Positions 1 to 6,863 of a stretch of DNA of 19,487 bases are shown in pieces. Origin of the DNA: an uncultured Gammaproteobacteria bacterium (GTDB lineage Bacteria > Pseudomonadota > Gammaproteobacteria > SZUA-140); assembly GCA_945788675.1 (NCBI GenBank), contig CALZMY010000078.1:1-19487 (forward strand), given 5' to 3'. The notes under the pieces are model-generated. The model saw only the letters and a program-made list of their open reading frames with translations. It ran no database searches and was not told the DNA's origin. Position 1 is the first letter of the stretch, and each line of letters begins with the position of its first letter. Position numbers and translations under genes: made by a program.

Positions 1-1578
1 ATGCTGGCCTGTCTCAACACGTGGAGCAAATATTAGTCGTTCGGGCTCGATTCCCGCAGCAGAGGCTTGCTGACGCAAATTTTCCTGTAACCTGATGTTA
101 TCGCCCAGCAACCATAATACGCTGCCAGGCGTCGCCTGCAGGCAGCGCATCCAGATAGCGAAAATATCAGGCGTGATCTTGTAGCTGTTGTTAAAACTGC
201 AGAACACAAACCCCTCTTCAGGCAGGCCGACTTCGGTGCGTGTTGGCGTCTCTTTTGCTACATTACGCTGCCTGTCGTTCACCATATAACAAGGAAGATG
301 CACCAGTTTTTCTGTGAAAAATAGTTGTAATTCTCTGGGCGCACTAACTTCATCAGTCAGTATATAATCGATGAAGTCTGCGCCCATGGTCCCGATATAG
401 CCAAGATAACTAACCTGGATAGGGGCAGGGCGCATCGCCAGGATACGTGTTCTGGCCCCCATGCTGTAGCCGGTGAGATCAACGAGGATATGAATGCCCT
501 GTTCTGCGATCAGATTTGCTATCTGGCTATCAGCCAGGTGGCCAACCTCGATAAAGCGATCAAAGGCCGCTTGCAGGCGTCTGCGTATTGGACTGGTATC
601 TTTTTCGCCAAGCGCAAAGCCAAAAATCTCAAACTTACTTCGATCATGCAGTTCAAATAATTCGGCAATAATATGAGAAACGACATGATCGCGAAAATCA
701 GTTGAGATGTAGCCGATGCGGATACGACCATCGTTTAGTGCTGGTTTAGGATTAAGTTGTGGGAGATTATCAGGGATAATGCTACGGGTATAGCGACTAG
801 CACATGTTCGCTGGTTTTCAGGGCTGTCTGACCATGGTAATAGATAGAATGGTGGCAATTTACTTGTGGACGATTGCGCCAGTTTGATCATTTCGGTTTC
901 AAATTTTTCGTAATCGCTCCAGTCACAAATACTCCGTAACATAAGTGCCAGTCCGTTATAAGCATTGATATGTTCTGGGTTAAGGGTTAAGGCGTGGTTG
1001 TAATTTTCGATTGCCTCACTGTAATTGAAGAGCTTGTTGTGAGTATTGCCAAGATTGAAGTAGGCATCGGTGTGTTTTGGGTTAAGCTGGATCGCTTTTT
1101 TGTAATGCGCGATCGCCTCTTCACGTTTACCCAATTTACTCAGTGCGTTGCCAAGATTATTGTATGTGTCTGGGACTCCAGGGGAGAGTTCGAGAGATTT
1201 TCTAAAGCTATCAATCGCGAGTGAAAATTCACCGACTGTATTGAGGGAAATTCCCCGATTGTTGTAGGCACCCGCAAAATTGGGGCTGTGTGCCAGCGCC
1301 TGATTATAGAGTTCTATCGCCTCGGTATGTAGCGCTCGTTGTGCGTATGTTAACCCTAATAAATGGAGTGCATCAGCATTGGCTGGGTCGCGCGCGAGTA
1401 TGGCGCGATAGAGGCGCTCTGCCTCCGACAGGTTCTGTTGTCGGTGGTGACCAAGCGCCTGATCGATCATATTGGCAATTTTTGGCCCATTCGGACGGTT
1501 GGCAGCAGGGGAGGCGCTTCTTTTCTTTTTGCTGCTACGTGCTGCTATTTTTTGTTTGCGACTATTTTTGCTTGCCAC
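1..1578 (-). CDS. TPR-containing GT41 (O-GlcNAc transferase / SPINDLY-like) glycosyltransferase, 3' end cut by window
   Basis: The open frame runs 526 codons from a GTG at 1578 to the window edge with no stop, so the C-terminus is missing. Residues 1-35 are basic and rich in Lys, Ser and Ala. About five 34-residue TPR units follow (about 43-212, with recurring AYNNRGI- and AYFNLGN-type signatures), then a GT41 catalytic domain from about residue 285. GYISTDFRDHVVSHI (289-303) matches the OGT region holding the catalytic-site His (here H298). FCSFNNSYKITP (459-470) matches the segment with the essential Lys (here K467). The rest of the UDP-sugar site lies beyond the edge. In the family, TPRs bind protein acceptors and the C-terminal half transfers a sugar from a nucleotide-sugar donor to Ser/Thr. 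The divergent position next to flagellin suggests a role like Caulobacter FlmG, flagellin glycosylation; that is inference. GTG is chosen because AGGGG lies 8 bases upstream and a stop closes the frame at 1597-1599. An ATG at codon 37 is the alternative. Confidence 0.9.
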   Translation of the reverse strand, partial: MASKNSRKQKIAARSSKKKRSASPAANRPNGPKIANMIDQALGHHRQQNLSEAERLYRAILARDPANADALHLLGLTYAQRALHTEAIELYNQALAHSPNFAGAYNNRGISLNTVGEFSLAIDSFRKSLELSPGVPDTYNNLGNALSKLGKREEAIAHYKKAIQLNPKHTDAYFNLGNTHNKLFNYSEAIENYNHALTLNPEHINAYNGLALMLRSICDWSDYEKFETEMIKLAQSSTSKLPPFYLLPWSDSPENQRTCASRYTRSIIPDNLPQLNPKPALNDGRIRIGYISTDFRDHVVSHIIAELFELHDRSKFEIFGFALGEKDTSPIRRRLQAAFDRFIEVGHLADSQIANLIAEQGIHILVDLTGYSMGARTRILAMRPAPIQVSYLGYIGTMGADFIDYILTDEVSAPRELQLFFTEKLVHLPCYMVNDRQRNVAKETPTRTEVGLPEEGFVFCSFNNSYKITPDIFAIWMRCLQATPGSVLWLLGDNIRLQENLRQQASAAGIEPERLIFAPRVETGQH

Positions 1579-1586
1579 GTGGTCGG

Positions 1587-1591
1587 CCCCT
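1587..1591 (-). promoter_or_regulatory. Ribosome binding site deciding the GTG start of the GT41 gene
   Basis: On the minus strand AGGGG ends 8 bases before GTG at 1578-1576. There is no other ATG, GTG or TTG between the in-frame stop at 1597-1599 and this GTG. This favours the non-ATG start and keeps the basic N-terminal tail in the protein. Confidence 0.5.
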
Positions 1592-1798
1592 GAATTTTAT
1601 TAAAATTAATGACTTACATTTATGTTGTCTATATCGGCGGGTTGTCGAGTGTGTAATAGTTTTAAGGTTGTGGTGGTTTACTGACTAGATGTTAGCTAAT
1701 GGTGATGATGTCAGCAAGTGATTAATAACTAATTGATATTAATATTAATTTAATTGCTCGCGACGGTCTGGCTATAGGGCAGGAACGTCAGTTTGTGC

Positions 1799-1825
1799 TA
1801 AAGATTATCTATGATTTTCCGATAA
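1799..1825 (+). promoter_or_regulatory. Sigma-28 (FliA) promoter of fliC
   Basis: TAAAGATT at 1799-1806, an 11-base spacer, then TCCGATAA at 1818-1825. The enteric and Pseudomonas FliA consensus is TAAAGTTT-N11-GCCGATAA, so there is one mismatch in each half and the spacing is exact. Transcription should start near 1831-1833, giving a leader of about 145 bases. This fits flagellin as a last-stage gene made only after the hook is finished and FlgM is exported. Confidence 0.88.
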
Positions 1826-1887
1826 CATCACTGGGAGCGGTAAATACTTTTTTTGATAAGTATATCCGCTAAAGATAAACCTTAAGT

Positions 1888-1956
1888 CCCGGTGCCGGGC
1901 TGATGAACGGCGCACCCCCTGCAGAGCAGGGCTAGCTGTACCTTCATAAGTACGCT
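1888..1956 (+). promoter_or_regulatory. Structured 5' leader of fliC mRNA
   Basis: Inverted repeats seen by eye are CCCG/CGGG (1888-1891 with 1896-1899, loop GTGC), GGTGC/GCACC (1891-1895 with 1912-1916), CCCTGC/GCAGGG (1917-1922 with 1926-1931, loop AGA), and AGC-T-GTAC/GTAC-GCT (1934-1941 with 1950-1956, loop of 8). The first two share bases and cannot form together. The last hairpin ends 9 bases before the Shine-Dalgarno. It does not match the core of known c-di-GMP riboswitches as I remember them. It may stabilise the message or control translation; the function is unknown. Confidence 0.45.
1903..1935 (+). CDS. Possible ten-codon upstream ORF in the fliC leader
   Basis: ATG at 1903 followed by nine sense codons (reading MNGAPPAEQG) and TAG at 1933-1935. 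It has no convincing Shine-Dalgarno and could be chance. It overlaps both alternative hairpins, so ribosomes on it would change the leader fold. Nothing in the peptide is recognisable. Confidence 0.15.
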   Translation: MNGAPPAEQG

Positions 1957-1977
1957 GGGGCTATTAAGGAGAAGAAA

Positions 1978-4119
1978 ATGCCACAAGTCATTAATACCAA
2001 TGTTGCGTCGTTGAATTCGCAACGTAACCTCAATAGTACCCAATCTCAATTAAGTGTATCGCTACAGCGTCTTTCATCTGGTTTGCGCATTAACAGTGCC
2101 AAGGATGATGCTGCTGGACTCGCGATTTCAGAACGATTTACCACCCAGATTCGTGGTCTCAACCAGGCGACACGTAACGCCAATGATGCTATTTCACTGG
2201 CACAGACCGCTGAGGGTGCGCTGGGTGAGTACGGCAACATTCTGCAACGTGTACGCGAGCTGGCGATTCAGTCTGCCAATGCCACCAACTCTTCTTCAGA
2301 TCGTCAGGCACTGAACAACGAGTCACAGCAGCTGATCGCAGAGATGACCCGTATCTCGTCACAAACCCAGTTTAACGGTCAGGCCATACTGGACGGCTCA
2401 TTTTCAGCCGCTCAATTTCAGGTGGGTGCCAATGCTAACCAGACCATTTCAGTGACCATCGGCGATGCCTCAACCGATGCGCTGGGTGCCTTCACCTTTA
2501 ATAATTCGCAACAGGCGGTTTCGGGTACTGCACTAGCCGCGGGTGATCTGACAATTAATAATGTGGATGTGGGTACATCTGCCAGTGGTTCGGCACAAGA
2601 TATCGCTACTGCGATCAATTCGGTATCGAATGAAACCGCTGTATCGGCGACCGCCAGTACTACATTTGAACCTGCGGGTGCGCCAACAGCCGGTGTACAG
2701 TTGACCACGGGGGACCTCGTGATTAACGGCACTGCCATTGGTGGTACTTCGCTCAATTATGATGTGGCGGCACAAGGAGCATCGATTGCGACGCAGATCA
2801 ATTCTGTCTCCAATACCACAGGTGTCACGGCGACGGCGAATACCTCTACGGGTGCGATTACATTGGCCTCTGATACCGGGCGCTCAATCAGCCTTACCTC
2901 CAATAATGGTGCGGCAGGGGCAACTCGTGTTGAGAATGCGACAGGAATGAACCTTTCAACCACCTCACTGACCAATCTTGCGACCAATGATGTGACAGTC
3001 AATGGAACATTTGGTGACAGCACCGCCACCCTCACCTTTGCTAATGTTGCAGATGCTGAAACATTTACAGTGGGTAGTGCGACATTTACCTTTGATAGCA
3101 GTGGTACTGCTACGGGTGGTTCTTCGAATGCTTATACTGTGGGTGATAGCTACACAGATCAGGCTTCGTTACAGACAGAAGTATTACAGGCGATTAACCT
3201 GGCGAGAACCAATGGTGATCTGGACATTGATGCGACTGCGGCTTTTGCTGGCGCTGATCTTACGGTTACTTCGAATGTACTGGGTGTTGAAACCGCTGCT
3301 GATTATGTGATTACAGATGGTGGTGGTGGTGGTTTTGGTGCAGCAACGACCAATGCGGGCACCGGTATTGCTGAGGGTGATACCCTGCAGGTGGGCGGTC
3401 AAACTTACACTTTTACCGTGGGTGATAGTACAGGTAACAATATTGACCTGGTTCAGGCATCGACCACCACACTAGCATCAGCGATTGCTGGTGATATCAC
3501 GACCCATTCGGGCGCAACTCCACCTACCACCAATATTACAGCCTCAAATACAGCGAATGTGGTTAATATATCTGCGGTTGCATATGGCACCTCTGGTAAT
3601 ACCCATGTTGATGCTACAAATGGAAGTGCAGTTGCAGCTGGTAAGCTGGTTGAAAGTATTACGGCAACCACTGATGGTGCGGTGAACACCGTCGCGGCTG
3701 ATGTCACTCGTCACGGTACGTTAGAGTTGACTTCATCTGAGACCTTTCAGATTGCTGGTAATAATGCGGGTAACGCTGGGTTGGCCACAGCTTCTGTGAC
3801 GCTGTCAGCGGTTAATACTGTCGATATCTCATCGGTCACGGGTGCAAACACCGCTATTGGTTTGATCGATGGTGCACTGGATCAGGTGAACAGCTTGCGT
3901 TCTGAGCTGGGTGCGATTCAAAATCGTTTCGAATCGACTATTAGTAACCTGCAAGGTACCACTGAGAATCTGAGCGCTGCGCGTTCACGTATTCAGGACA
4001 CAGACTATGCGGCAGAAACGGCGGCACTGACGCGTGCGCAAATTCTGCAACAGGCGGGTGTCTCTATCCTGTCGCAGGCAAACTCATTGCCACAGCTGGT
4101 ATTGTCACTGTTGCAATAA
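1978..4119 (+). CDS. fliC: Flagellin, filament subunit
   Basis: Builds the flagellar filament after export through the type III apparatus. The 713 residues are long compared with a common 280-500. The N-terminal D0/D1 part (about 1-140) starts MPQVINTNVASLNSQRNL and has the conserved segment RLSSGLRINSAKDDAAGLAI; the C-terminal D1/D0 part (about 625-713) has the coiled-coil segment ending in SLLQ. The surface-exposed middle holds two flagellin-IN-like units (from residues 189 and 245, each with GDL-x-IN then INSVSN). It also holds two related beta-rich units (from about 361 and 468, each with VG-x-x-T-[FY]-TF) separated by a five-Gly linker. It is Thr/Ser-rich, giving many possible O-glycosylation sites. 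AAGGAG (1966-1971) lies 6 bases before ATG. Expressed from a sigma-28 promoter. Its secretion chaperone should be FliS, encoded downstream. Confidence 0.97.
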   Translation: MPQVINTNVASLNSQRNLNSTQSQLSVSLQRLSSGLRINSAKDDAAGLAISERFTTQIRGLNQATRNANDAISLAQTAEGALGEYGNILQRVRELAIQSANATNSSSDRQALNNESQQLIAEMTRISSQTQFNGQAILDGSFSAAQFQVGANANQTISVTIGDASTDALGAFTFNNSQQAVSGTALAAGDLTINNVDVGTSASGSAQDIATAINSVSNETAVSATASTTFEPAGAPTAGVQLTTGDLVINGTAIGGTSLNYDVAAQGASIATQINSVSNTTGVTATANTSTGAITLASDTGRSISLTSNNGAAGATRVENATGMNLSTTSLTNLATNDVTVNGTFGDSTATLTFANVADAETFTVGSATFTFDSSGTATGGSSNAYTVGDSYTDQASLQTEVLQAINLARTNGDLDIDATAAFAGADLTVTSNVLGVETAADYVITDGGGGGFGAATTNAGTGIAEGDTLQVGGQTYTFTVGDSTGNNIDLVQASTTTLASAIAGDITTHSGATPPTTNITASNTANVVNISAVAYGTSGNTHVDATNGSAVAAGKLVESITATTDGAVNTVAADVTRHGTLELTSSETFQIAGNNAGNAGLATASVTLSAVNTVDISSVTGANTAIGLIDGALDQVNSLRSELGAIQNRFESTISNLQGTTENLSAARSRIQDTDYAAETAALTRAQILQQAGVSILSQANSLPQLVLSLLQ

Positions 4120-4133
4120 GTGTAAATGGAGCC

Positions 4134-4157
4134 GGTTCGGGGCGCATGCCCCGAGCC
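4134..4157 (+). terminator. Strong hairpin after fliC (leaky terminator or mRNA 3' stabiliser)
   Basis: GGTTCGGGGC, loop GCAT, GCCCCGAGCC: a 10-bp stem with one G-T pair, 14 bases after the fliC stop. The downstream sequence ATTTCCTGAG lacks a proper T-run, so full rho-independent termination is doubtful. It more likely marks the 3' end of abundant fliC mRNA while letting some transcription continue into flaG. Confidence 0.55.
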
Positions 4158-4199
4158 ATTTCCTGAGAAGTTTTATGTTAACTATAGGAGGTTGAAGTC

Positions 4200-4619
4200 A
4201 TGTCTATTGACCTAAATGCCAGGGTCACAACGGATGTGGTGCATTCCTCAAATCAGTCAAGGGCAGTTGTGGCGCCACCTAGTACCAAAGCACCTACTGT
4301 GCAGTTGATCGGCAGTGAGCGGCAAACTGAGGCTGCAAGCGGTAACCAAATATTGCCTGCTATCGTAAATGAAGAACCAACAGCCGTTGCTGAAACGTCG
4401 AAACTCTCCGAGGCGGTAAGTCGCATGAGTGATCATGTGCAAAACATTCGTCGTGGTCTGGAGTTTGCAATTGATGATGAGCTGGATCGTACAGTAATTA
4501 CTGTCTATGATATTGAATCAGAAGAAGTTATTCGACAGATCCCTTCCGAAGAGTTTCTTGAGCTTGTACGCCATTTCAATGAGGCAGGTAAGGCATCATT
4601 GATCAATGAAAAAGCTTGA
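4200..4619 (+). CDS. flaG: FlaG family protein
   Basis: 139 residues. The first 70 or so are low complexity and poorly conserved. The FlaG domain is in the second half (about 70-130), with the pattern LEFAIDDELDRTVITVYD followed by EEVIRQIPSEEFL, typical of the family. FlaG genes sit between flagellin and fliD in many polar flagellates, and their loss changes filament length in some species; the molecular role is unclear. The start is supported by AGGAGG at 4186-4191, 8 bases before ATG. No promoter of its own was seen in the 80 bases after fliC, so it is probably read through from fliC past the 4134-4157 hairpin. Its last codons contain a palindrome that may serve fliD. Confidence 0.9.
   Translation: MSIDLNARVTTDVVHSSNQSRAVVAPPSTKAPTVQLIGSERQTEAASGNQILPAIVNEEPTAVAETSKLSEAVSRMSDHVQNIRRGLEFAIDDELDRTVITVYDIESEEVIRQIPSEEFLELVRHFNEAGKASLINEKA
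4597..4608. promoter_or_regulatory. Palindrome CATTGATCAATG upstream of the fliD sigma-54 promoter (candidate activator site)
   Basis: A perfect 12-bp palindrome inside the end of flaG, about 43 bases upstream of the -24 element of the fliD promoter. Its arms ATTGA and TCAAT are the same half-sites as in the reported FleQ box (GTCAAT-NN-ATTGAC) but in reversed order. Sigma-54 promoters need an upstream enhancer, so the position is plausible; the link is inference. Confidence 0.3.
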
Positions 4620-4650
4620 GCCAAAATAATTTCCATGAAATTAGTTGAGC

Positions 4651-4666
4651 TGGTCTCAAAATTGCA
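4651..4666 (+). promoter_or_regulatory. Sigma-54 promoter of fliD
   Basis: TGGTCTCAAAATTGCA against the consensus TGGCACG-N4-TTGCW: GG and GC are separated by exactly 10 bases and the TTGCA block is intact. The expected start is near 4677, about 70 bases before the fliD ATG. It would let fliD-fliS-fliT be expressed earlier than flagellin, under FleQ or FleR. Confidence 0.75.
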
Positions 4667-4746
4667 TTTTATATTTAATAAAGATAACGGTTGCCCCTCA
4701 ATCTTAGGAGGAGCGGCTTAAACAGGTTGTTAATAACGAGGGTAGT

Positions 4747-6804
4747 ATGGCTTCAATTTCTTCACCAGGTATAGGATCGGGATTGGATATCAATGCCCTG
4801 GTGACCTCGATTATCGATGCGGAAAGGGCACCTGCCAGTAATCGCCTTGATTTCAAAGAGGCCACCTTTCAAGCGCAATTGACAGCTTATGGCTCCCTTA
4901 AAGGGGCACTTTCCACTTTTCAAAGCACCCTGACAACACTCTCATTTACCAGTGCCTTTAAATCTGCATCTGCTGAGACTAATAATCTGGATGTATTGAG
5001 CGCTGATGTGAGTGATGCAGCAGCCGATTCAAGCTATAGCATCAAGGTAAATGAGTTGGCCCAGGCACATGCCCTGGTGACCACAGGCTTTACAAATACA
5101 AGCGATGTGGTAGGAACGGGAACACTGACCTTCAAATTAGGCACCACCGATTATGTAAAGGATGACCCTGATGCGATACCGCCTGTGGTCGAGGCTTATA
5201 ATTCATTTACGCTCAATGCAGATAAACCGGCCGAAAGCCTCATTATTGATGAAACCAATAATACCCTTCAGGGTGTTCGTGATGCGGTGAACGGTGCGGA
5301 TATGGGCGTTACTGCCAGTATTATTTATGATGGCTCTGCTTATCGTTTAACCTTTGCCTCTAAAGAGACCGGTGCTGATAATAGCCTGGAGGTGAGTGTC
5401 ATCGATAGTGGTGACGGTGATACACATACCGATACCAATGGGCTGTCTCGCCTTGCGTTTAACAGTGGGGCTACAAATCTGGAGCAGACGTTAGAGGCGC
5501 GTGATGCGTCACTTACTATTAATGGACTGGCGGTTACTAGTGGTAACAACGTGGTACGCGAGGCGATTACTGGCGTTACGCTTAATCTCAAAGAGGCGCA
5601 GCTGGCAACGGATTCAGCAGTATCACTGGATGTGAAGCGCAGCAACAGTGTGGTCTCAAATTCAGTGTATAGTTTTGTTAATGAATATAACTCGTTGGTT
5701 GATACGGTTAATGACCTTTCAAGTTTTGATGCTGATACCAGCCGAGGTGGAATACTGCTTGGTGACAGTGTACTACGAGGAGTGACCAGTCAACTTCGGC
5801 GTGAGCTTAACGATACGATTGAGGGGTTGGGTGGCCCATTCCAGAGTTTGGTGGATATCGGTGTGAGTACGGACCGGGATGGTAAGCTATCTATTGATAA
5901 TGAACGCCTTGATGCCGCGATTAGTAGTGACCCAGATGCAGTGGCTGCTCTGTTTGCAGTTGATGGGCAGACGGCTAACGATCAGGTGGTGTTTTCAGGA
6001 TCAAGCAGTGCAACTAAACCGGGTGACTATCCAGTCAACATTACCCAAATTGCTACGCAAGGTACCTACACTGGAAGCGCATTTGGTTATGGCGGTTCCA
6101 TTGTGATTGATGGAAGTAATGATGATCTTACTTTTTCCATTGATGGTATTTCGACAGGCACGATAACACTGACGAATAATACTTATACGGGTGCCTCTCT
6201 TGCGGGTGAGCTTCAGGCTCGGATTAATGGGGTTAAGGCACTGAAAGATGAAGGGGTCTCTGTCAACGTTAGTTTTGATGAGATTAATGAGGTGTTTTCG
6301 ATCAGCTCTACTCGTTATGGCGATGCTTCTATAGTGAATATCTCATCGGTAGAGGGAAATGGGTATGGGCTTGCTGCTGGCAGTGGCATTGTTGGTGTCA
6401 ATGTGGCTGGTACCATTGGTGGACAGGCCGCGACAGGTTCAGGTCGTGTGCTCAGTGGTAGTGTCAATGCCGAGGGACTGCAGATTGAGATTTTAGACAG
6501 CAATCTCGGAAGTCATGGGACTATCTCATTTTCGCGCGGAATCGCCGATAAATTAAATACTATGGTCGATTCGATGCTTTCATCAGGGGGGTCGCTTGAT
6601 TCACGTATCGATGGTCTTGAAGGAAGAATAGAGGGATTAGGTGTCGATCGAGAGCAGCTTGCTCGTAGGATGTCTGCATTGGAAAGTAGAATGCGTACGC
6701 AATTTGTAGCGATGGACCTGTTGGTTGGGCAGTTGCAAAGTACCGGTAATTATTTGACCCAGCAGTTAGATAATTTACCTAAAATCGAGGTTAGATCTAG
6801 ATAG
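4747..6804 (+). CDS. fliD: Flagellar filament cap protein FliD (HAP2)
   Basis: Forms the cap at the filament tip that guides flagellin folding. The N-terminal FliD domain begins SSPGIGSGLDINALVTSII (about 5-23) and reaches about residue 110. The C-terminal FliD domain ends in a coiled coil (about 617-680, LEGRIEGLG... QLARRMSALESRM). At 685 residues it is about 200 longer than the E. coli and P. aeruginosa proteins. The extra part lies at about 400-565, after AVAALFAVDG, and contains a flagellin-IN-like unit (SLAGELQARINGVKAL then VSVNVSFDEINEVFSISS). GAGGG at 4738-4742 is the Shine-Dalgarno, with a short 4-base spacer. It has its own sigma-54 promoter at 4651 and is followed by its export chaperone gene fliT and by fliS. 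Confidence 0.96.
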   Translation: MASISSPGIGSGLDINALVTSIIDAERAPASNRLDFKEATFQAQLTAYGSLKGALSTFQSTLTTLSFTSAFKSASAETNNLDVLSADVSDAAADSSYSIKVNELAQAHALVTTGFTNTSDVVGTGTLTFKLGTTDYVKDDPDAIPPVVEAYNSFTLNADKPAESLIIDETNNTLQGVRDAVNGADMGVTASIIYDGSAYRLTFASKETGADNSLEVSVIDSGDGDTHTDTNGLSRLAFNSGATNLEQTLEARDASLTINGLAVTSGNNVVREAITGVTLNLKEAQLATDSAVSLDVKRSNSVVSNSVYSFVNEYNSLVDTVNDLSSFDADTSRGGILLGDSVLRGVTSQLRRELNDTIEGLGGPFQSLVDIGVSTDRDGKLSIDNERLDAAISSDPDAVAALFAVDGQTANDQVVFSGSSSATKPGDYPVNITQIATQGTYTGSAFGYGGSIVIDGSNDDLTFSIDGISTGTITLTNNTYTGASLAGELQARINGVKALKDEGVSVNVSFDEINEVFSISSTRYGDASIVNISSVEGNGYGLAAGSGIVGVNVAGTIGGQAATGSGRVLSGSVNAEGLQIEILDSNLGSHGTISFSRGIADKLNTMVDSMLSSGGSLDSRIDGLEGRIEGLGVDREQLARRMSALESRMRTQFVAMDLLVGQLQSTGNYLTQQLDNLPKIEVRSR

Positions 6805-6863
6805 CTCGGTTTAGTTAGTGATTTTATAAGTATGTTTAGGCGATAAAGAAGGGAGATCGCAGT

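Larger units (their letters stand above)
1579..1977. other. Divergent intergenic region between GT41 gene and fliC
   Basis: About 400 bases without a protein-sized gene. From left to right it holds the weak RBS of the GT41 gene, a stretch with no clear minus-strand promoter, an almost pure A/T tract at 1731-1756 (repeats of the ATTAAT type), the sigma-28 promoter of fliC at 1799-1825, and a roughly 145-base fliC leader with several inverted repeats and an AAGGAG Shine-Dalgarno. The A/T tract could act as an upstream element, a curved region or an H-NS/IHF-type target; this is inference. Confidence 0.7.

Noticed and set aside
1631..1638. Minus-strand GCCGATAT, a near match to the sigma-28 -10 box, upstream of the GT41 gene
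   Set aside because: At the required 11-base spacing there is no TAAA-type -35 element; the nearest TAAA is about 7 bases too far away.
1290..1688. Plus-strand open frame of 132 codons upstream of fliC
   Set aside because: It lies antisense over the GT41 gene, has Trp/Cys-rich low-quality composition and no Shine-Dalgarno, while the minus-strand frame has clear family motifs.
1826..1977. c-di-GMP (GEMM) riboswitch in the fliC leader
   Set aside because: The conserved core sequences of GEMM-I and GEMM-II that I can recall are not present, so only an unclassified structured leader is reported.
4701..4740. AGGAGG at 4706-4711 before fliD as the RBS of a small extra gene
   Set aside because: No ATG, GTG or TTG follows at a usable distance with an open frame of any length; it is 35 bases too far from the fliD start.
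5340..5645. Minus-strand frames over fliC, fliD, fliF, fliG and fliI (for example 5340-5645 and 14756-15466)
   Set aside because: All are antisense shadows of well-identified flagellar genes, without Shine-Dalgarno sequences or family motifs.
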